Assembly (NCBI GenBank): GCA_009859145.1
Contig: VRVR01000029.1
Coordinates: 1-64,000, forward strand
DNA length: 64,000 nt
DNA from: Andalucia godoyi
Taxonomy: Eukaryota; Discoba; Jakobea; Jakobida; Andaluciidae
Direction of reading: 5' to 3'
Both the position numbers and the translations under genes were made by a program. Under the pieces are notes generated by a model. It was not told the DNA's origin and searched no databases. It saw only the letters and a list, made by a program, of their open reading frames with translations. Positions 55,588-64,000 of this stretch are shown here, one piece after another (the stretch's first letter is position 1; each line of letters starts with the position of its first letter).

Positions 55588-55590
<3 letters not shown>

Positions 55591-56709
55591 TCGCAACTAA
55601 GTGTGGTTCCGCTGTCAAAGGTCCGGTTGCCTGCAGCACCGACGCTTCGAGAGCAGAATCTTGTTCATGGCGACGGCTGTTTTGCGTATTTCCGAGGATG
55701 CACTGCGTATTACTCGTATGATTTGGCAAAGGTGGACTCGGTTGTGACGACTGATGCATCCAACATCATGAACATTGCAATTTGTGGTGGAAATGCGTGG
55801 AAGCATGGACCGTCGCCTGCATCGGCTGCTGCAGTGTCGACTATCGCGGTGCTGGCGGTGGCCACAAGTTCCGGAATTCATGTTTGGGATGCATCTGCCT
55901 CAATGCGGTTTATCCATACGCTGGAAATCAAAGGTGGGTGCAGATCGATTGCATGGGTTCCTTCGAATGGTCGGGCTCCCGGATCGATTGTGTTGGCAGT
56001 TGGGTCCATGGAAGACAGCTCCATTCACTTTCTGCACGTCACATCCTCGTCTCTGAAGCTCATCAGCACCGTCCTTAACCCAGGAGTCCGCGGCTCCTCC
56101 GTTTGCATGGCCTCCTCGCCCTTTACAAATTCGTTTGTCTCGTGCGACATCTCTGGATCAATTACGTTTTGGAGCTTGCCCAGCGGTGCCGATTCCGATA
56201 TCTCTGCTGGAAATCCGGGTTCCTTTGCAGTTGCACATACTACAACGTTCACGGAAGACGCGCCAACTTGCGTGTGCTGCATTTCTGGCAGTCTATCCAA
56301 GGAAACAGAGCCCGCAAACGTCTCTTCCTCCAGTGCCGGTCCGTTTGCGTCGTGGCCACTGTGGGCTTGCGGATTTGCCTCTGGAAAGGTCGTCATATTT
56401 GATGCAAGAGGAATGGAGGTCTGCGAGATTGGAGCGCACGTTCGAGGAGTTACCGGAATCGACTATTGCAGTTTCACGAACGGATCGGGCATGCATGGAG
56501 GGATGCTCGGCACTGTATCGGAAGACTCGGTGCTGCAGATCTTTGGAATCCCGTCGCCACAGATGTTAGCAAACTCCATGCCGATTACTCTGATCGGCTC
56601 CACGAAGATCATCGACTCCATTCTGACAGGCGTTGGATTTCCGCACTCGAGCGCCGTGTGCGTTGTGGCATATGACTCGGTCAGTCTCCAAGTCATGAGT
56701 CTCGAGTAG
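55588..56709 (+). CDS. WD-repeat protein, WDR54-like
   Basis: A 373-residue beta-propeller. Blades are visible as VLAVATSSGIHVWDASASMRFIHTLEI, SIVLAVGSMEDSSIHFLHV, NSFVSCDISGSITFWSL, ACGFASGKVVIFDARGMEVCEIGAHVRGVTGIDY and GMLGTVSEDSVLQIFGI. The last two blades and the tail (ILTGVGFPHSSAVCVVAYDSVSLQVMS) parallel the C-terminal part of animal WDR54 (AHARAICALDL, LLSAGEDTFVHIWKL, VADTQLCGARF, VTGYD). The animal protein is little studied. No other domain is seen. The start lies one base after a TG tract. Confidence 0.5.
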
Positions 56710-56729
56710 AGTTCTCCAAACATTAGCCA

Positions 56730-56777
<48 letters not shown>

Positions 56778-57432
56778 GTAAATTTCACACAGCGCTCTCC
56801 CCCCGCGAGCGGTGTAAAAAACCTTCTAATGTAGCAGTCTTCACTTACCCTGCGACCCTCGCCTTCGATGCTGCAGCCGTTGAATCATAGCACGTCACTG
56901 TCATGCATACGGGGGAGTATACATAAACAGACACGGTCAATACTGGCCGACACTAGCACGCTTGTTTCACAGGAATTCGTGATACAGAGCCTCCTAGGTC
57001 CCGCAGACCTCCTAAGAGACCACGTGTCACTACGCCTGCTGCTAGGGCCGTCAGAATCAAAATGCACCCTTCTCAGGAACAACGTGTCACGCCGAGAAAG
57101 TGGCGCACAGATTGATCGAGATTGGGAACGGAGCGCGGAACGTTTATCTGAAGAGTGCCGTGATGCGTGTTGGGGCCTATACCCTTCCCGGCAACGGGAT
57201 GCAAGACTGCGTATGCATGTCTGTTCGTAGATATGCATATTCAGTGTGTAATGCAGTCGTTAAACACATATACTTACGTCCGGCGTCAGCTGCTGCCTAC
57301 AATGCTCCGCGTACTCAAACTCTGAGAGAGCAATCCTCAAGTGTCGCGTTCTCCGAAGCTGCGTTCGTTGTCCGAGCTCGTGTTTCGCAGAATTCTTCTT
57401 CTCCTTGACTCACTCAAAGGAAAGAGGAAGCT
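56710..57432. other. Intergenic with (TC)20 microsatellite
   Basis: A (TC)20 tract at 56732-56772 lies 22 bp beyond the preceding stop codon. The remainder has short overlapping frames in both directions without family features. Two GTGTCAC-containing blocks near 57020 and 57083 are loosely similar. Confidence 0.45.
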
Positions 57433-58197
57433 ATGGACCGGTCAGCCAATGGCATGAACGGTGGAAACAGCAATCGACTGTTTCCGTTTATTCAATATCG
57501 CGCATCGAGTCAGTCTCCATTTTTTGGGCCTCCTTCCTCGTCGGACTCCTCTTCGTTTTCTTCTTCTCCTCATTCTTCTTCTTCTTCTGCGTCGTCGTCG
57601 TCGCTACCGTTTCCAGGCTCGCCGCGGGGCTTCCAAGAGTGGATCTCTGCGATTCAGGCTCATCTGCTGCATCTCGTGGATCACAGGAATCTTGTCCGGG
57701 CATTGACCGATGTTGTTGATTTCGGAGTGAACCACTACCGCGATATTCTGTGGCGTGGCATCCAAGCCGCGATCTCCGATCACGTTGCCCAAGTATCAGA
57801 ACATGTTCTATGGTATGTATTCTCGCTGACGAACCGGTTATTGCGAAAAACACACAGAGGAATTGTGGTTGCGGTTGTGTTTTTACTTGCTCTGCGATCG
57901 CTCAAAGGACCGTCCACGCGACAGAATCCCGCGTACCATTCAGGTGCCGGCCTGCCCGTTGTGTGGGTTCCACATCCGGTGAATGTCCAGCAGCCAAACG
58001 GCGCATTTCCATTCGGTGCCTTTGGTATTTCAAGGCCCACTGATCCCAATTCTGCTGCCGGCATGTTCCGAAATCAGTCATCCGCCCATGATCCGGCATC
58101 CATGTATGGCTTCCCATTCTGTCAAGCACCGTTTGGCGCACAACAGCCGCAGTTTGGAAATCGGTACCTCAGTCTGCAACACCAGCCGCCAAATTGA
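57433..58197 (+). CDS. Single-TM protein with disordered ends, unassigned
   Basis: A 254-residue protein. Residues 1-62 are Ser/Pro/Phe-rich. About 65-135 is helical (GFQEWISAIQAHLLHLVDHRNLV, then HYRDILWRGIQAAISDHVAQ). A hydrophobic segment (about 139-153, GIVVAVVFLLALRSL) is probably one TM helix. The C-terminal 95 residues are Pro/Asn/Gln/Gly-rich with NGAFPFGAFG-like stretches. The layout recalls tail-anchored or peroxin-like proteins, but I find no signature. Confidence 0.6.
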   Translation: MDRSANGMNGGNSNRLFPFIQYRASSQSPFFGPPSSSDSSSFSSSPHSSSSSASSSSLPFPGSPRGFQEWISAIQAHLLHLVDHRNLVRALTDVVDFGVNHYRDILWRGIQAAISDHVAQVSEHVLWYVFSLTNRLLRKTHRGIVVAVVFLLALRSLKGPSTRQNPAYHSGAGLPVVWVPHPVNVQQPNGAFPFGAFGISRPTDPNSAAGMFRNQSSAHDPASMYGFPFCQAPFGAQQPQFGNRYLSLQHQPPN

Positions 58198-58755
58198 ACA
58201 CGACCTCCAAAGAAACATCGCATCGTCGCTTCCAATTTCCTTTTCAGCGTACCCAAAAACAAAAACAAAAACAAAACAAAAGTATCCGTCGTGAGAAATG
58301 CCTTCCTCTCTGCCGACTGTCGTTGGGTTTGATGCTTCCTCTGCAAAATCTCGTGAGTTCTACAATCAAGGCGGTCTCGCTGTGCCATAGACCATTCCCC
58401 CCCATCCGGCACATCACCATGACGTGGCGTGGCGTGGCGTGGCGTGGCGTGGCGTGGCGATCATACAGCCCGCGCTTCCGCGTGCATCATTTGATAACCA
58501 ACCCCGGAAAAACTGGGAATTTTTTTAATGTTGTTTTCTGCAGCAAAAACCACACTGCTCACCCGTTGTAAAAAGCTGTAGTCAAGATAACTCGATAGGA
58601 ATGAAGGTTTTTTTTTGGGTGCGTTTGGTTGCATTCGTGCTGTTTTGTGTTTGTTTTTGTTTGATGAATGGAACAACGCACGTCTCGGTGTGTGGATGCG
58701 ATATATTCGAAGACGATCGTGGTTGGCGTTAACGGATGCAATTGGAAGCAACAAC
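58198..58755. other. Spacer with (GTGGC)7
   Basis: Between plus-strand genes. A perfect (GTGGC)7 array lies at 58424-58458, with C-rich and A-rich runs near 58396-58405 and 58254-58278. In-frame codons upstream of the next start (from 58615) are probably leader. No gene is visible. Confidence 0.5.
58424..58458. repeat. (GTGGC)7 pentanucleotide array
   Basis: Seven perfect GTGGC units in an intergenic stretch. Confidence 0.95.
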
Positions 58756-59643
58756 ATGGATACGACTGGTAAATTCGCGCTGGTTCCACGAACGTCTGCA
58801 ATATCCAAACAGGAGCATCATTTTGAGAATGCAAAGCTAGTGGCGGACTTTTTGTTTCGGCATGCGGTGTCGGATCAGATTGAAATTGAAGCAAAGCTGG
58901 GACGGATCGTGTCGAAGCGTTCGAGAGAACGAATAACTTCCGTGATGATCCCTGTACGAAGTCAGGCGATACTGGATTCAAATGCGTCGGATGATCTCTG
59001 CCGGTTTGAAGCTGGCGTGTCACAACCGTTGTTCATGGAGGTTGCGAAAATGATTGACGAAATCGACGATGTGGATGTCAAGGATACGGAAATTGTGGAT
59101 TCCATTTATCAGAATAACATCCGTGTAAGTAAGGATACAGAGACCGGCGAGGAAACAGTAATGTCCAAGATTCGTCTCGAAGATATGAACGTGTATGAGC
59201 CGACGGGGGTTGTTGATTTTCGAATCAGTGCGTCGAAAGAAACTGTGCTTGGTGACTTGGGAAAGAAGGCAGATTTAGGTGCGCTTCATCACGAGCGGAA
59301 AAAGTCCAGAAGGAGCTTCGTTGTGCCGTCACATCCACTGTTTCGGTTCGATGTCACGCGCGTGTCGTCAAATGAAGCAACGGCTGTGGACGCCCCAACG
59401 TTTGAAGTCGAGGTCGAGATCATTGGAATGAAGACCGTTGTGGAAGAGCGGCAAAAGGCTGCATCTGGCGAGCCGAATGCACTGCTGCTGATTGCACAGT
59501 CGTTTATGAACCAAATGCGCGGACTGGTGCATGTCGTCACACGCAAGGCTACCACTTCGATTGGAAAGCAACCCATCGCTCCACCTCCATCATCATCATC
59601 ATCATCATCATCCGACGAGCCATCTGCGAAACGCTCCAGGTAA
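58756..59643 (+). CDS. mRNA 5'-triphosphatase, Cet1/TTM type
   Basis: A 295-residue tunnel-fold triphosphatase that starts mRNA capping. The first metal-binding strand is QIEIEAKLGRI (residues about 44-54) and the last is FEVEVEIIGMK (about 220-230): the paired ExE motifs of the TTM family. Between them lie RFEAGVS, the basic SKIRLEDMNVYEP, DFRISASKE and HHERKKSRRSFV, matching the beta-strand order of fungal Cet1 and protist enzymes. Metazoan and plant cappases use a Cys-phosphatase domain instead. The C-terminus is Ser-rich and basic. I start at MDTTGKF, after a leader with chance in-frame codons. Confidence 0.8.
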   Translation: MDTTGKFALVPRTSAISKQEHHFENAKLVADFLFRHAVSDQIEIEAKLGRIVSKRSRERITSVMIPVRSQAILDSNASDDLCRFEAGVSQPLFMEVAKMIDEIDDVDVKDTEIVDSIYQNNIRVSKDTETGEETVMSKIRLEDMNVYEPTGVVDFRISASKETVLGDLGKKADLGALHHERKKSRRSFVVPSHPLFRFDVTRVSSNEATAVDAPTFEVEVEIIGMKTVVEERQKAASGEPNALLLIAQSFMNQMRGLVHVVTRKATTSIGKQPIAPPPSSSSSSSSDEPSAKRSR

Positions 59644-59653
59644 GCACCGGCAA

Positions 59654-59711
59654 TAGCAATAAATTAAAAATAAATAAAAACACAATGGTCCCCGTAAGCC
59701 TAGTCGATCAT
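59654..59711 (-). repeat. Short dispersed repeat, inverted partner of 1-62
   Basis: Covers the spacer between two convergent genes, beginning in the stop codon of the CDGSH gene and ending about 10 bp from the stop of the triphosphatase gene. Confidence 0.7.
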
Positions 59712-60306
59712 CACGATTCATTGCCATCCGCAACATCAGATCGGAGGGCGGCAGACTCGGGTGTCTTCGGACTGTCCTTCTTGTCGAGAGAGGGATCAGA
59801 TGAAGGGGAAGAACTAGGGAGAATTGGCTCTTTCGGCGGTTTCGGTTTCGCCCATTCTGCATAAATATGCGAACCATCGCAAAACGGAGGATTCCGAGTT
59901 CGTTTGCATGCGCAGAGTGCGTGCCAGGTCTGGGCCTTCTCAATTCTGAACACACAAGGCTCAAACCCAGTGCCGATGCAGCTTCTTCCATCACAGTACG
60001 GCTCCTCCTACCAAATTGCATCCACAAAGTATTTAGTATTTAGTATTATTATTATTATATTATTTTTTTTTGAAAAACGCAAGTCCGCAAACAGCAAAAG
60101 TAAAACAGCCCAGGAGAAAACTGGAGATTCTTTGCATTCGCCTCCGGAAATGGACGCTGTGAATGAACAAATCATACGGATGAAAGGCCGCACGAACACC
60201 ATTTGTACTCGACGTTTGGTTCCAAATGCACGCGAATCAAATGTGGCTTGGCGCATCTCGGCAAATCCTCAATGTCAAAAGCTGCATGCTTGCATTCTTC
60301 CGTCAT
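59711..60306 (-). CDS. CISD3-type CDGSH iron-sulphur protein (two exons)
   Basis: Spliced: exon 1 is 60178-60306 and exon 2 is 59711-60007, with a 170-bp GTATGA...GGTAG intron in phase 0 between. The 141-residue product starts MTEECKHAAFDIEDL and carries two CDGSH modules. Module 1 is KWCSCGLSSEEPYCDGRSC, split by the intron after LSS. Module 2 is ALCACKRTRNPPFCDGSH. The spacing and the TGFEP.VFRIE linker match mitochondrial CISD3 (MiNT). Module 1 lacks the canonical His: CDGSH reads CDGRS followed by Cys. An acidic/Lys-Pro tail follows. No clear transit peptide. It converges with the triphosphatase gene. Confidence 0.85.
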
Positions 60307-60745
60307 TCCGCAAAAACTTCTACAGTGTCTACGCCTTTCCTACGTCGCTGCCAGCCTCCGCTCTTGCTCTCAAAACGTATCCAACTGCCACGCATCCAAC
60401 GCTTCACTCAAAAAATAAAAACCACAATAAATCGAAATTTTTCCACCCAGAAAAGCTCACCGAGTGTTTCTCGATGTTGAATTTCTGCTGTAATCAAAGA
60501 CGTTAAATTTCTCATTTTAGAATACATATTGCGCACTTGTTTTTGTTTTTGTTTTCGTAATTTAATGTCTATGAGTTTGAAGTTTATAATAATAGTAATT
60601 ATTATTATTATTATTATTTTGAAAAAGGAATATAATTACATTATTTTTTTAACGACGAGGTTGCTGGCGGAGTGGAACAGCGGGGGTGGGGTGAAAGACA
60701 GGTACCGATCGTCAACCCTGCAGCAGCGCTACGAAACAACAAGGA
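60307..60745. promoter_or_regulatory. Divergent spacer with (TTA)n
   Basis: Separates the CDGSH gene and the coiled-coil gene, which are divergent. A (ATT)n run lies at 60598-60617 and A/T-rich sequence around it. No gene is visible. Confidence 0.4.
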
Positions 60746-62473
60746 ATGAATCCATCGGGATTTCTGGGTGGTCCGCAGGCGGAAAGAGTGTCTTCGTCAG
60801 GATCGAGCAGCCGTGGGACCGGATCTGGATCATCGGCAATCACTGGACCACCGAAGACTTCTTCGTCCGGTCATGCGATTCTGTCGATTCCCTCGCGACC
60901 GGACCCGGTTCCGTCGGCTGGGCTGAACGTGACTTCGAAGACGGCCGAGTCGGAAATGCGAGATACGATTCGCAAGCTGAATGCCATGTTGAGACGATAC
61001 CAACTCAAAGAGGAGGAGCGGCGCAGATCGGCGGCAGAAGCGGGCGAGACGCTGCATGATACGCTTGGAGCTGGCATTGCCGAGGACTTCTCCGAGCTGC
61101 TTCCGCCATGGAGCGTGTACTCGCCTTTGAACCACCCATTGCTTTCTGCCTACGAGTCCTATACGCAGGAGCTGGAGCGGTCGAACAGCGAGCTGCAAAG
61201 GGACTACATGAGGTGTTCGAAGGAATGCACTGGTCTGGTGAAGGAGAACGACCAGCTGAGAAGTGAGCTTTCGAGTGCCCTGCAGGCGCTCGTGGACGCT
61301 CCGGCGAATGGCCCCTCGGATGCGGCGCATGTCGATGCGGATTTGAAAGAGCGTATTTCGTTGCTGTCGGAGGAAAACGACCTCCTGCTGGTGCAGATTC
61401 GCCGGATGGAAGAGGCAGAAAAGAGCCGGACAGACTCGGAAGAGAAGAGGTTTCAGCAGAGATCGATTGGTCTGGAGCGAGAACGAGATGATCTGCGGAA
61501 AGTGATTGCGCAGTTTGAAGAATCAGAGCGTGGGACGCAAAAGCAGTTGACGACGCTGTCCATTTCTCTGGAACAAGCGATGCGAGAGCGAGAACAAATG
61601 CAAAGAGAGCTGAAGAAGCTTGCGGAATCCGCTTCGTTTGATTCGTTTCCTGCTGCCAAGATTGTCGAGGATCTGAATTTGCAGCTCTTTGCTGCGATGC
61701 GCGAGCGAGACGAGGTGCGTGCCGAGTGCGACAAGGTGCGCCACGAACTTCGAAGGGTAGTTGCTCAAGGCCAACGCGAGCGCATCGTCGTCAAGACTCC
61801 AGAAAAGCAAGTCGTCATCAAGGTTGCAGAGCGAGAGAAAATCGTGCGAGAAAAGGATGTGGTGAGAGAGACGCAGCTGGAAGAAGAAAACCGAAAACTG
61901 AAGGACGCTTTGAAAAGTGCACTGAGCCAGGGACGGCGCGAAGGAGATTCGGAAAGGAGTCGCGTGGAAGCGGATCTCGCAAACAGTAGAGCTGAAGTCG
62001 CACAGCTGCAGACATCCATGGAGGATGCGCAGAAACAAATCGCTTTGCTGACGGCGGAAAGAACTTCGTGGAGAACAAATGCAGAACATTCACAGTATGA
62101 ACGACAGCAACTCGAAACAGACGTTCGAGCGTTGCAGCAGCGTGTGCAGGAGACCAAGGCTGAGTTTTCAGCGCTTTTGCGGAGAGAAGCAGATCTGGTT
62201 TCTTCCAAAAAGGACGCGTTTGTCGCCATCGAGAAGAGCGCCATTGAAAAGGAGAGGCTGGAGCGAGAACGAGATGCTGCGTTGCGGCGTGCTGATGATC
62301 TCAAGCGGCGACTGGAGTTTCTGCATGACCAACTGAAGGCTCCCGAGAACGCTGCGCCTTCTGCGACTCTGGTGGCGGAAATTGAGGAATCCATGACGGC
62401 AGAGGAAGCTCGAAAAATTCAGAGACTTCTGCGGAAGCTCCGCCAAAAGAAAGACGAAAGATACGTAATTTGA
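60746..62473 (+). CDS. Coiled-coil protein (575 residues), unassigned
   Basis: Residues 1-70 are Ser/Gly/Pro-rich and disordered. A first helix (about 70-98, MRDTIRKLNAMLRRYQLKEEERRR) is followed by a hydrophobic segment (about 110-135, ELLPPWSVYSPLNHPLLSAYESY) which looks like the best-conserved landmark. Continuous heptad coiled coil then runs from about 138 to 535. The C-terminus is basic (KIQRLLRKLRQKKDERYVI). The layout resembles centrosomal/basal-body proteins, but I do not recognise it. Met 60746 is the only Met before the disordered start. Confidence 0.7.
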   Translation: MNPSGFLGGPQAERVSSSGSSSRGTGSGSSAITGPPKTSSSGHAILSIPSRPDPVPSAGLNVTSKTAESEMRDTIRKLNAMLRRYQLKEEERRRSAAEAGETLHDTLGAGIAEDFSELLPPWSVYSPLNHPLLSAYESYTQELERSNSELQRDYMRCSKECTGLVKENDQLRSELSSALQALVDAPANGPSDAAHVDADLKERISLLSEENDLLLVQIRRMEEAEKSRTDSEEKRFQQRSIGLERERDDLRKVIAQFEESERGTQKQLTTLSISLEQAMREREQMQRELKKLAESASFDSFPAAKIVEDLNLQLFAAMRERDEVRAECDKVRHELRRVVAQGQRERIVVKTPEKQVVIKVAEREKIVREKDVVRETQLEEENRKLKDALKSALSQGRREGDSERSRVEADLANSRAEVAQLQTSMEDAQKQIALLTAERTSWRTNAEHSQYERQQLETDVRALQQRVQETKAEFSALLRREADLVSSKKDAFVAIEKSAIEKERLERERDAALRRADDLKRRLEFLHDQLKAPENAAPSATLVAEIEESMTAEEARKIQRLLRKLRQKKDERYVI

Positions 62474-62652
62474 TCAATCTCCGTTTCGTCTTTCCTCCTT
62501 TCTGTTCTTTATTTCTTTTTGTCTTTTTTTTTCTTTTAATTTAAATTTAAATAATACAGGGTGAGGGAGGTGCATCCATTAACAGCAGCAACAGCAAGCA
62601 TTGCATTGATAGATTGTAAATAAGAAAATACTGCATTGTAAAGGAGCTTGCG
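62474..62652. other. Convergent 3' spacer
   Basis: A/T-rich stretch between two convergent genes (TTTAATTTAAATTTAAATAA at 62534-62553). No gene is visible. Confidence 0.5.
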
Positions 62653-64000
62653 CTACTGTGTTGCAACCGATCCACTGTCAAACGACGGTCGCATACGAAA
62701 CTGGTTGGACGAAGATGCAGATGTGGCACGCTTGCTCTCGGTCACCGGCGGTCTGGGTTGACAAGGTGCTTCAACAGACGCACCCGCAGAGCCAGTGCGC
62801 TCTGTGCAGGAAGCGTGTGCCGCTGCCGCTGCCGCTTTCACACCTAGTTTGTGAGAATGAGCGGGCCGTTTTCCAGAACCCGCGCTGGACAACTTCCGTC
62901 CTGTCGAATTCGAGGAATAAGACCTACGTTTTAGCGAGCCTTTCGGCTTGTGGTGATGCCGCGTTTTCCCAGCCACAGACGTGGGCAGCACATCGCCATC
63001 CGTGTCCTGCACAAAAACAAAGTCATCTGCAAGAACATGCCGTCCGCCAAACACTGTAGCCTCTTGCCACCCATCCAACTGCCCCGAAATGTCCACGTTG
63101 CCCGACCTGTCTGCTCTCTCCGACGAGGATCGAGAAGACGTGCTCGTGTTGCTTGTCGACACCAACTCCACGGCCTCCACGGGCTCCTTTTTCGCAGGCA
63201 AAGAATTCTCAATCTCCAAGCGAATGCTACCATTGTGCATACCGCCAACCGAACGAAACCGGCGGACCAGCATGCGAGGAGATGAAGATGTGGTGCTTGC
63301 ATTGAGACTTGCAGCTTGCTGCTTCAGCAATTGGTCAATCGACCCCTTTCCAATTTCAATGTGCACGCCAGTCAACCGTCGGAAATTATCCACCTCAATA
63401 CTTGCATCGAGGTTGTCGGTGTCGAAAAAGTCGTGTCGCGGAGTTCTTCTGCGCGGCGACCGGACCTGACTTGGCGATGAAACTGCGGGCTTCGGCACCA
63501 GGTTGCTGGCCGACAAATCAGACAATGCATCATTTCCATTCCACAAGAAGGGTGTCAAGTGCGGCAGATTCCTGGTTCTGCGAGGCGTGTCGGCGGCAGC
63601 AGTGGAAGGCTTGCGAGGTTCAAAAAGAACCGTATCTCCCAATGCTCCATCAACTTTTTGCAGCAAAGGGTGACCAGCAGTCTCTGAATATGGTGTTCCA
63701 GATCCGCGAGCAGGTTCTGATATCCTGGAAAACGAAGACTTTTCATACTTGATCTTGAACGAGACTTGATCCGCTGTCCTCCTCGATCGCGGTGATGCTG
63801 ACAAGAGGACTTTTGACGGACTTACAGGAGGCACAATCGTCGGATCAATGCTGAACGGAGCAACTTTCTCCTTTGCGTTGGCACTCATGTCGAGAACAGT
63901 AAGAATCGCCTGTGTTCGCCTCGATGATTGCTCCAGCAAGCTGTTCGGAGACACGGATGTCCCTCTTGCAGAGCTCGGAGGCGATCCTTTCAGCCCATTC
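62653..64000 (-). CDS. Disordered basic protein, 5' end beyond the right edge
   Basis: The frame is open to the right edge; the first in-window ATG is at 63891 but coding probably continues upstream. About 445 residues are visible. The chain is Ser/Arg/Pro-rich throughout with few hydrophobic segments. The most ordered parts are DFFDTDNLDASIEVDNFRRLTGVHIEIGKGSIDQLLKQQ and SIRLEIENSLPAKKEPVEAVEL. SPR-type motifs (SPSQVRSPRRRTPR) could be phosphorylation sites. A basic His-rich stretch (HHHKPKGSLKRRS) and a poly-Ala run lie near the C-terminus. Not assigned. Confidence 0.6.
   Translation of the reverse strand, partial: NGLKGSPPSSARGTSVSPNSLLEQSSRRTQAILTVLDMSANAKEKVAPFSIDPTIVPPVSPSKVLLSASPRSRRTADQVSFKIKYEKSSFSRISEPARGSGTPYSETAGHPLLQKVDGALGDTVLFEPRKPSTAAADTPRRTRNLPHLTPFLWNGNDALSDLSASNLVPKPAVSSPSQVRSPRRRTPRHDFFDTDNLDASIEVDNFRRLTGVHIEIGKGSIDQLLKQQAASLNASTTSSSPRMLVRRFRSVGGMHNGSIRLEIENSLPAKKEPVEAVELVSTSNTSTSSRSSSERADRSGNVDISGQLDGWQEATVFGGRHVLADDFVFVQDTDGDVLPTSVAGKTRHHHKPKGSLKRRSYSSNSTGRKLSSAGSGKRPAHSHKLGVKAAAAAAHASCTERTGSAGASVEAPCQPRPPVTESKRATSASSSNQFRMRPSFDSGSVATQ

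Noticed and set aside
1-64000. tRNA, rRNA or CRISPR loci
   Set aside because: No T-loop/anticodon arrangement, rRNA-like conserved stretch or regularly spaced direct repeats were recognised by eye; a covariance search could still reveal a missed tRNA.

Overview
The window looks like the nuclear genome of a flagellated, heterotrophic or at least not obviously photosynthetic protist. Genes sit on both strands in no directional cluster, roughly one per 1.7 kb. Almost all read as single uninterrupted ORFs in the standard code, separated by short pyrimidine- or purine-rich spacers full of microsatellites. One spliceosomal intron is clear (CDGSH gene, 60008-60177) and others are possible. Flagellar or basal-body proteins (CFAP53-like, TTLL6-type polyglutamylase, a BBS6/MKKS-like chaperonin) point to a cilium. 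A fungal/protist-type (TTM/Cet1) RNA triphosphatase argues against an animal or land plant. Hydroxymethylbilane synthase has no N-terminal extension, which argues against plastid import. I do not name a species.

Layout. 1-10 kb: a possible partial exon at the left edge, a STRA6-like membrane receptor, a TLDc+GTPase (IFI44-like) protein, the BBS6-like chaperonin, a glomulin-like protein, a secreted thioredoxin-fold protein and a DDA1-like protein. 10-11.1 kb: repeat copy A. 11-21 kb: a multi-pass membrane protein, a secreted PTP-like phosphatase, TTLL6, a PA-domain protein, EFL1 and HMBS. 21-24 kb: a gene-poor stretch holding the diverged repeat copy C. 24-37 kb: two large coiled-coil/disordered proteins, two beta-propellers, UTP14, TXNDC9 and NTA1-type amidase. 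37-38.3 kb: repeat copy B. 38-50 kb: mitochondrial carrier, tetraspan protein, SLC37/OPA-like transporter, KICS2-like protein, CFAP53, Kish, SEC11 and a Bub2-type TBC protein. 50-64 kb: two long coiled-coil proteins, peptidyl-tRNA hydrolase, pyroglutamyl peptidase, a WDR54-like propeller, a one-TM protein, Cet1-like RNA triphosphatase, a spliced CISD3-type CDGSH protein, and a disordered protein cut by the right edge.

Functional themes are ordinary housekeeping: ribosome biogenesis (UTP14, EFL1), translation (PTH), secretion (SEC11, Kish), cullin-ligase control (glomulin-like, DDA1-like), nutrient signalling (KICS2) and the cilium. There is no operon logic. The most unusual DNA is a repeat family: two copies (A, B) are inverted relative to each other, 27 kb apart, and differ by one substitution and one indel over about 494 bp. 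A third, diverged copy (C) lies between them. A second small inverted match links bases 1-62 to 59654-59711.
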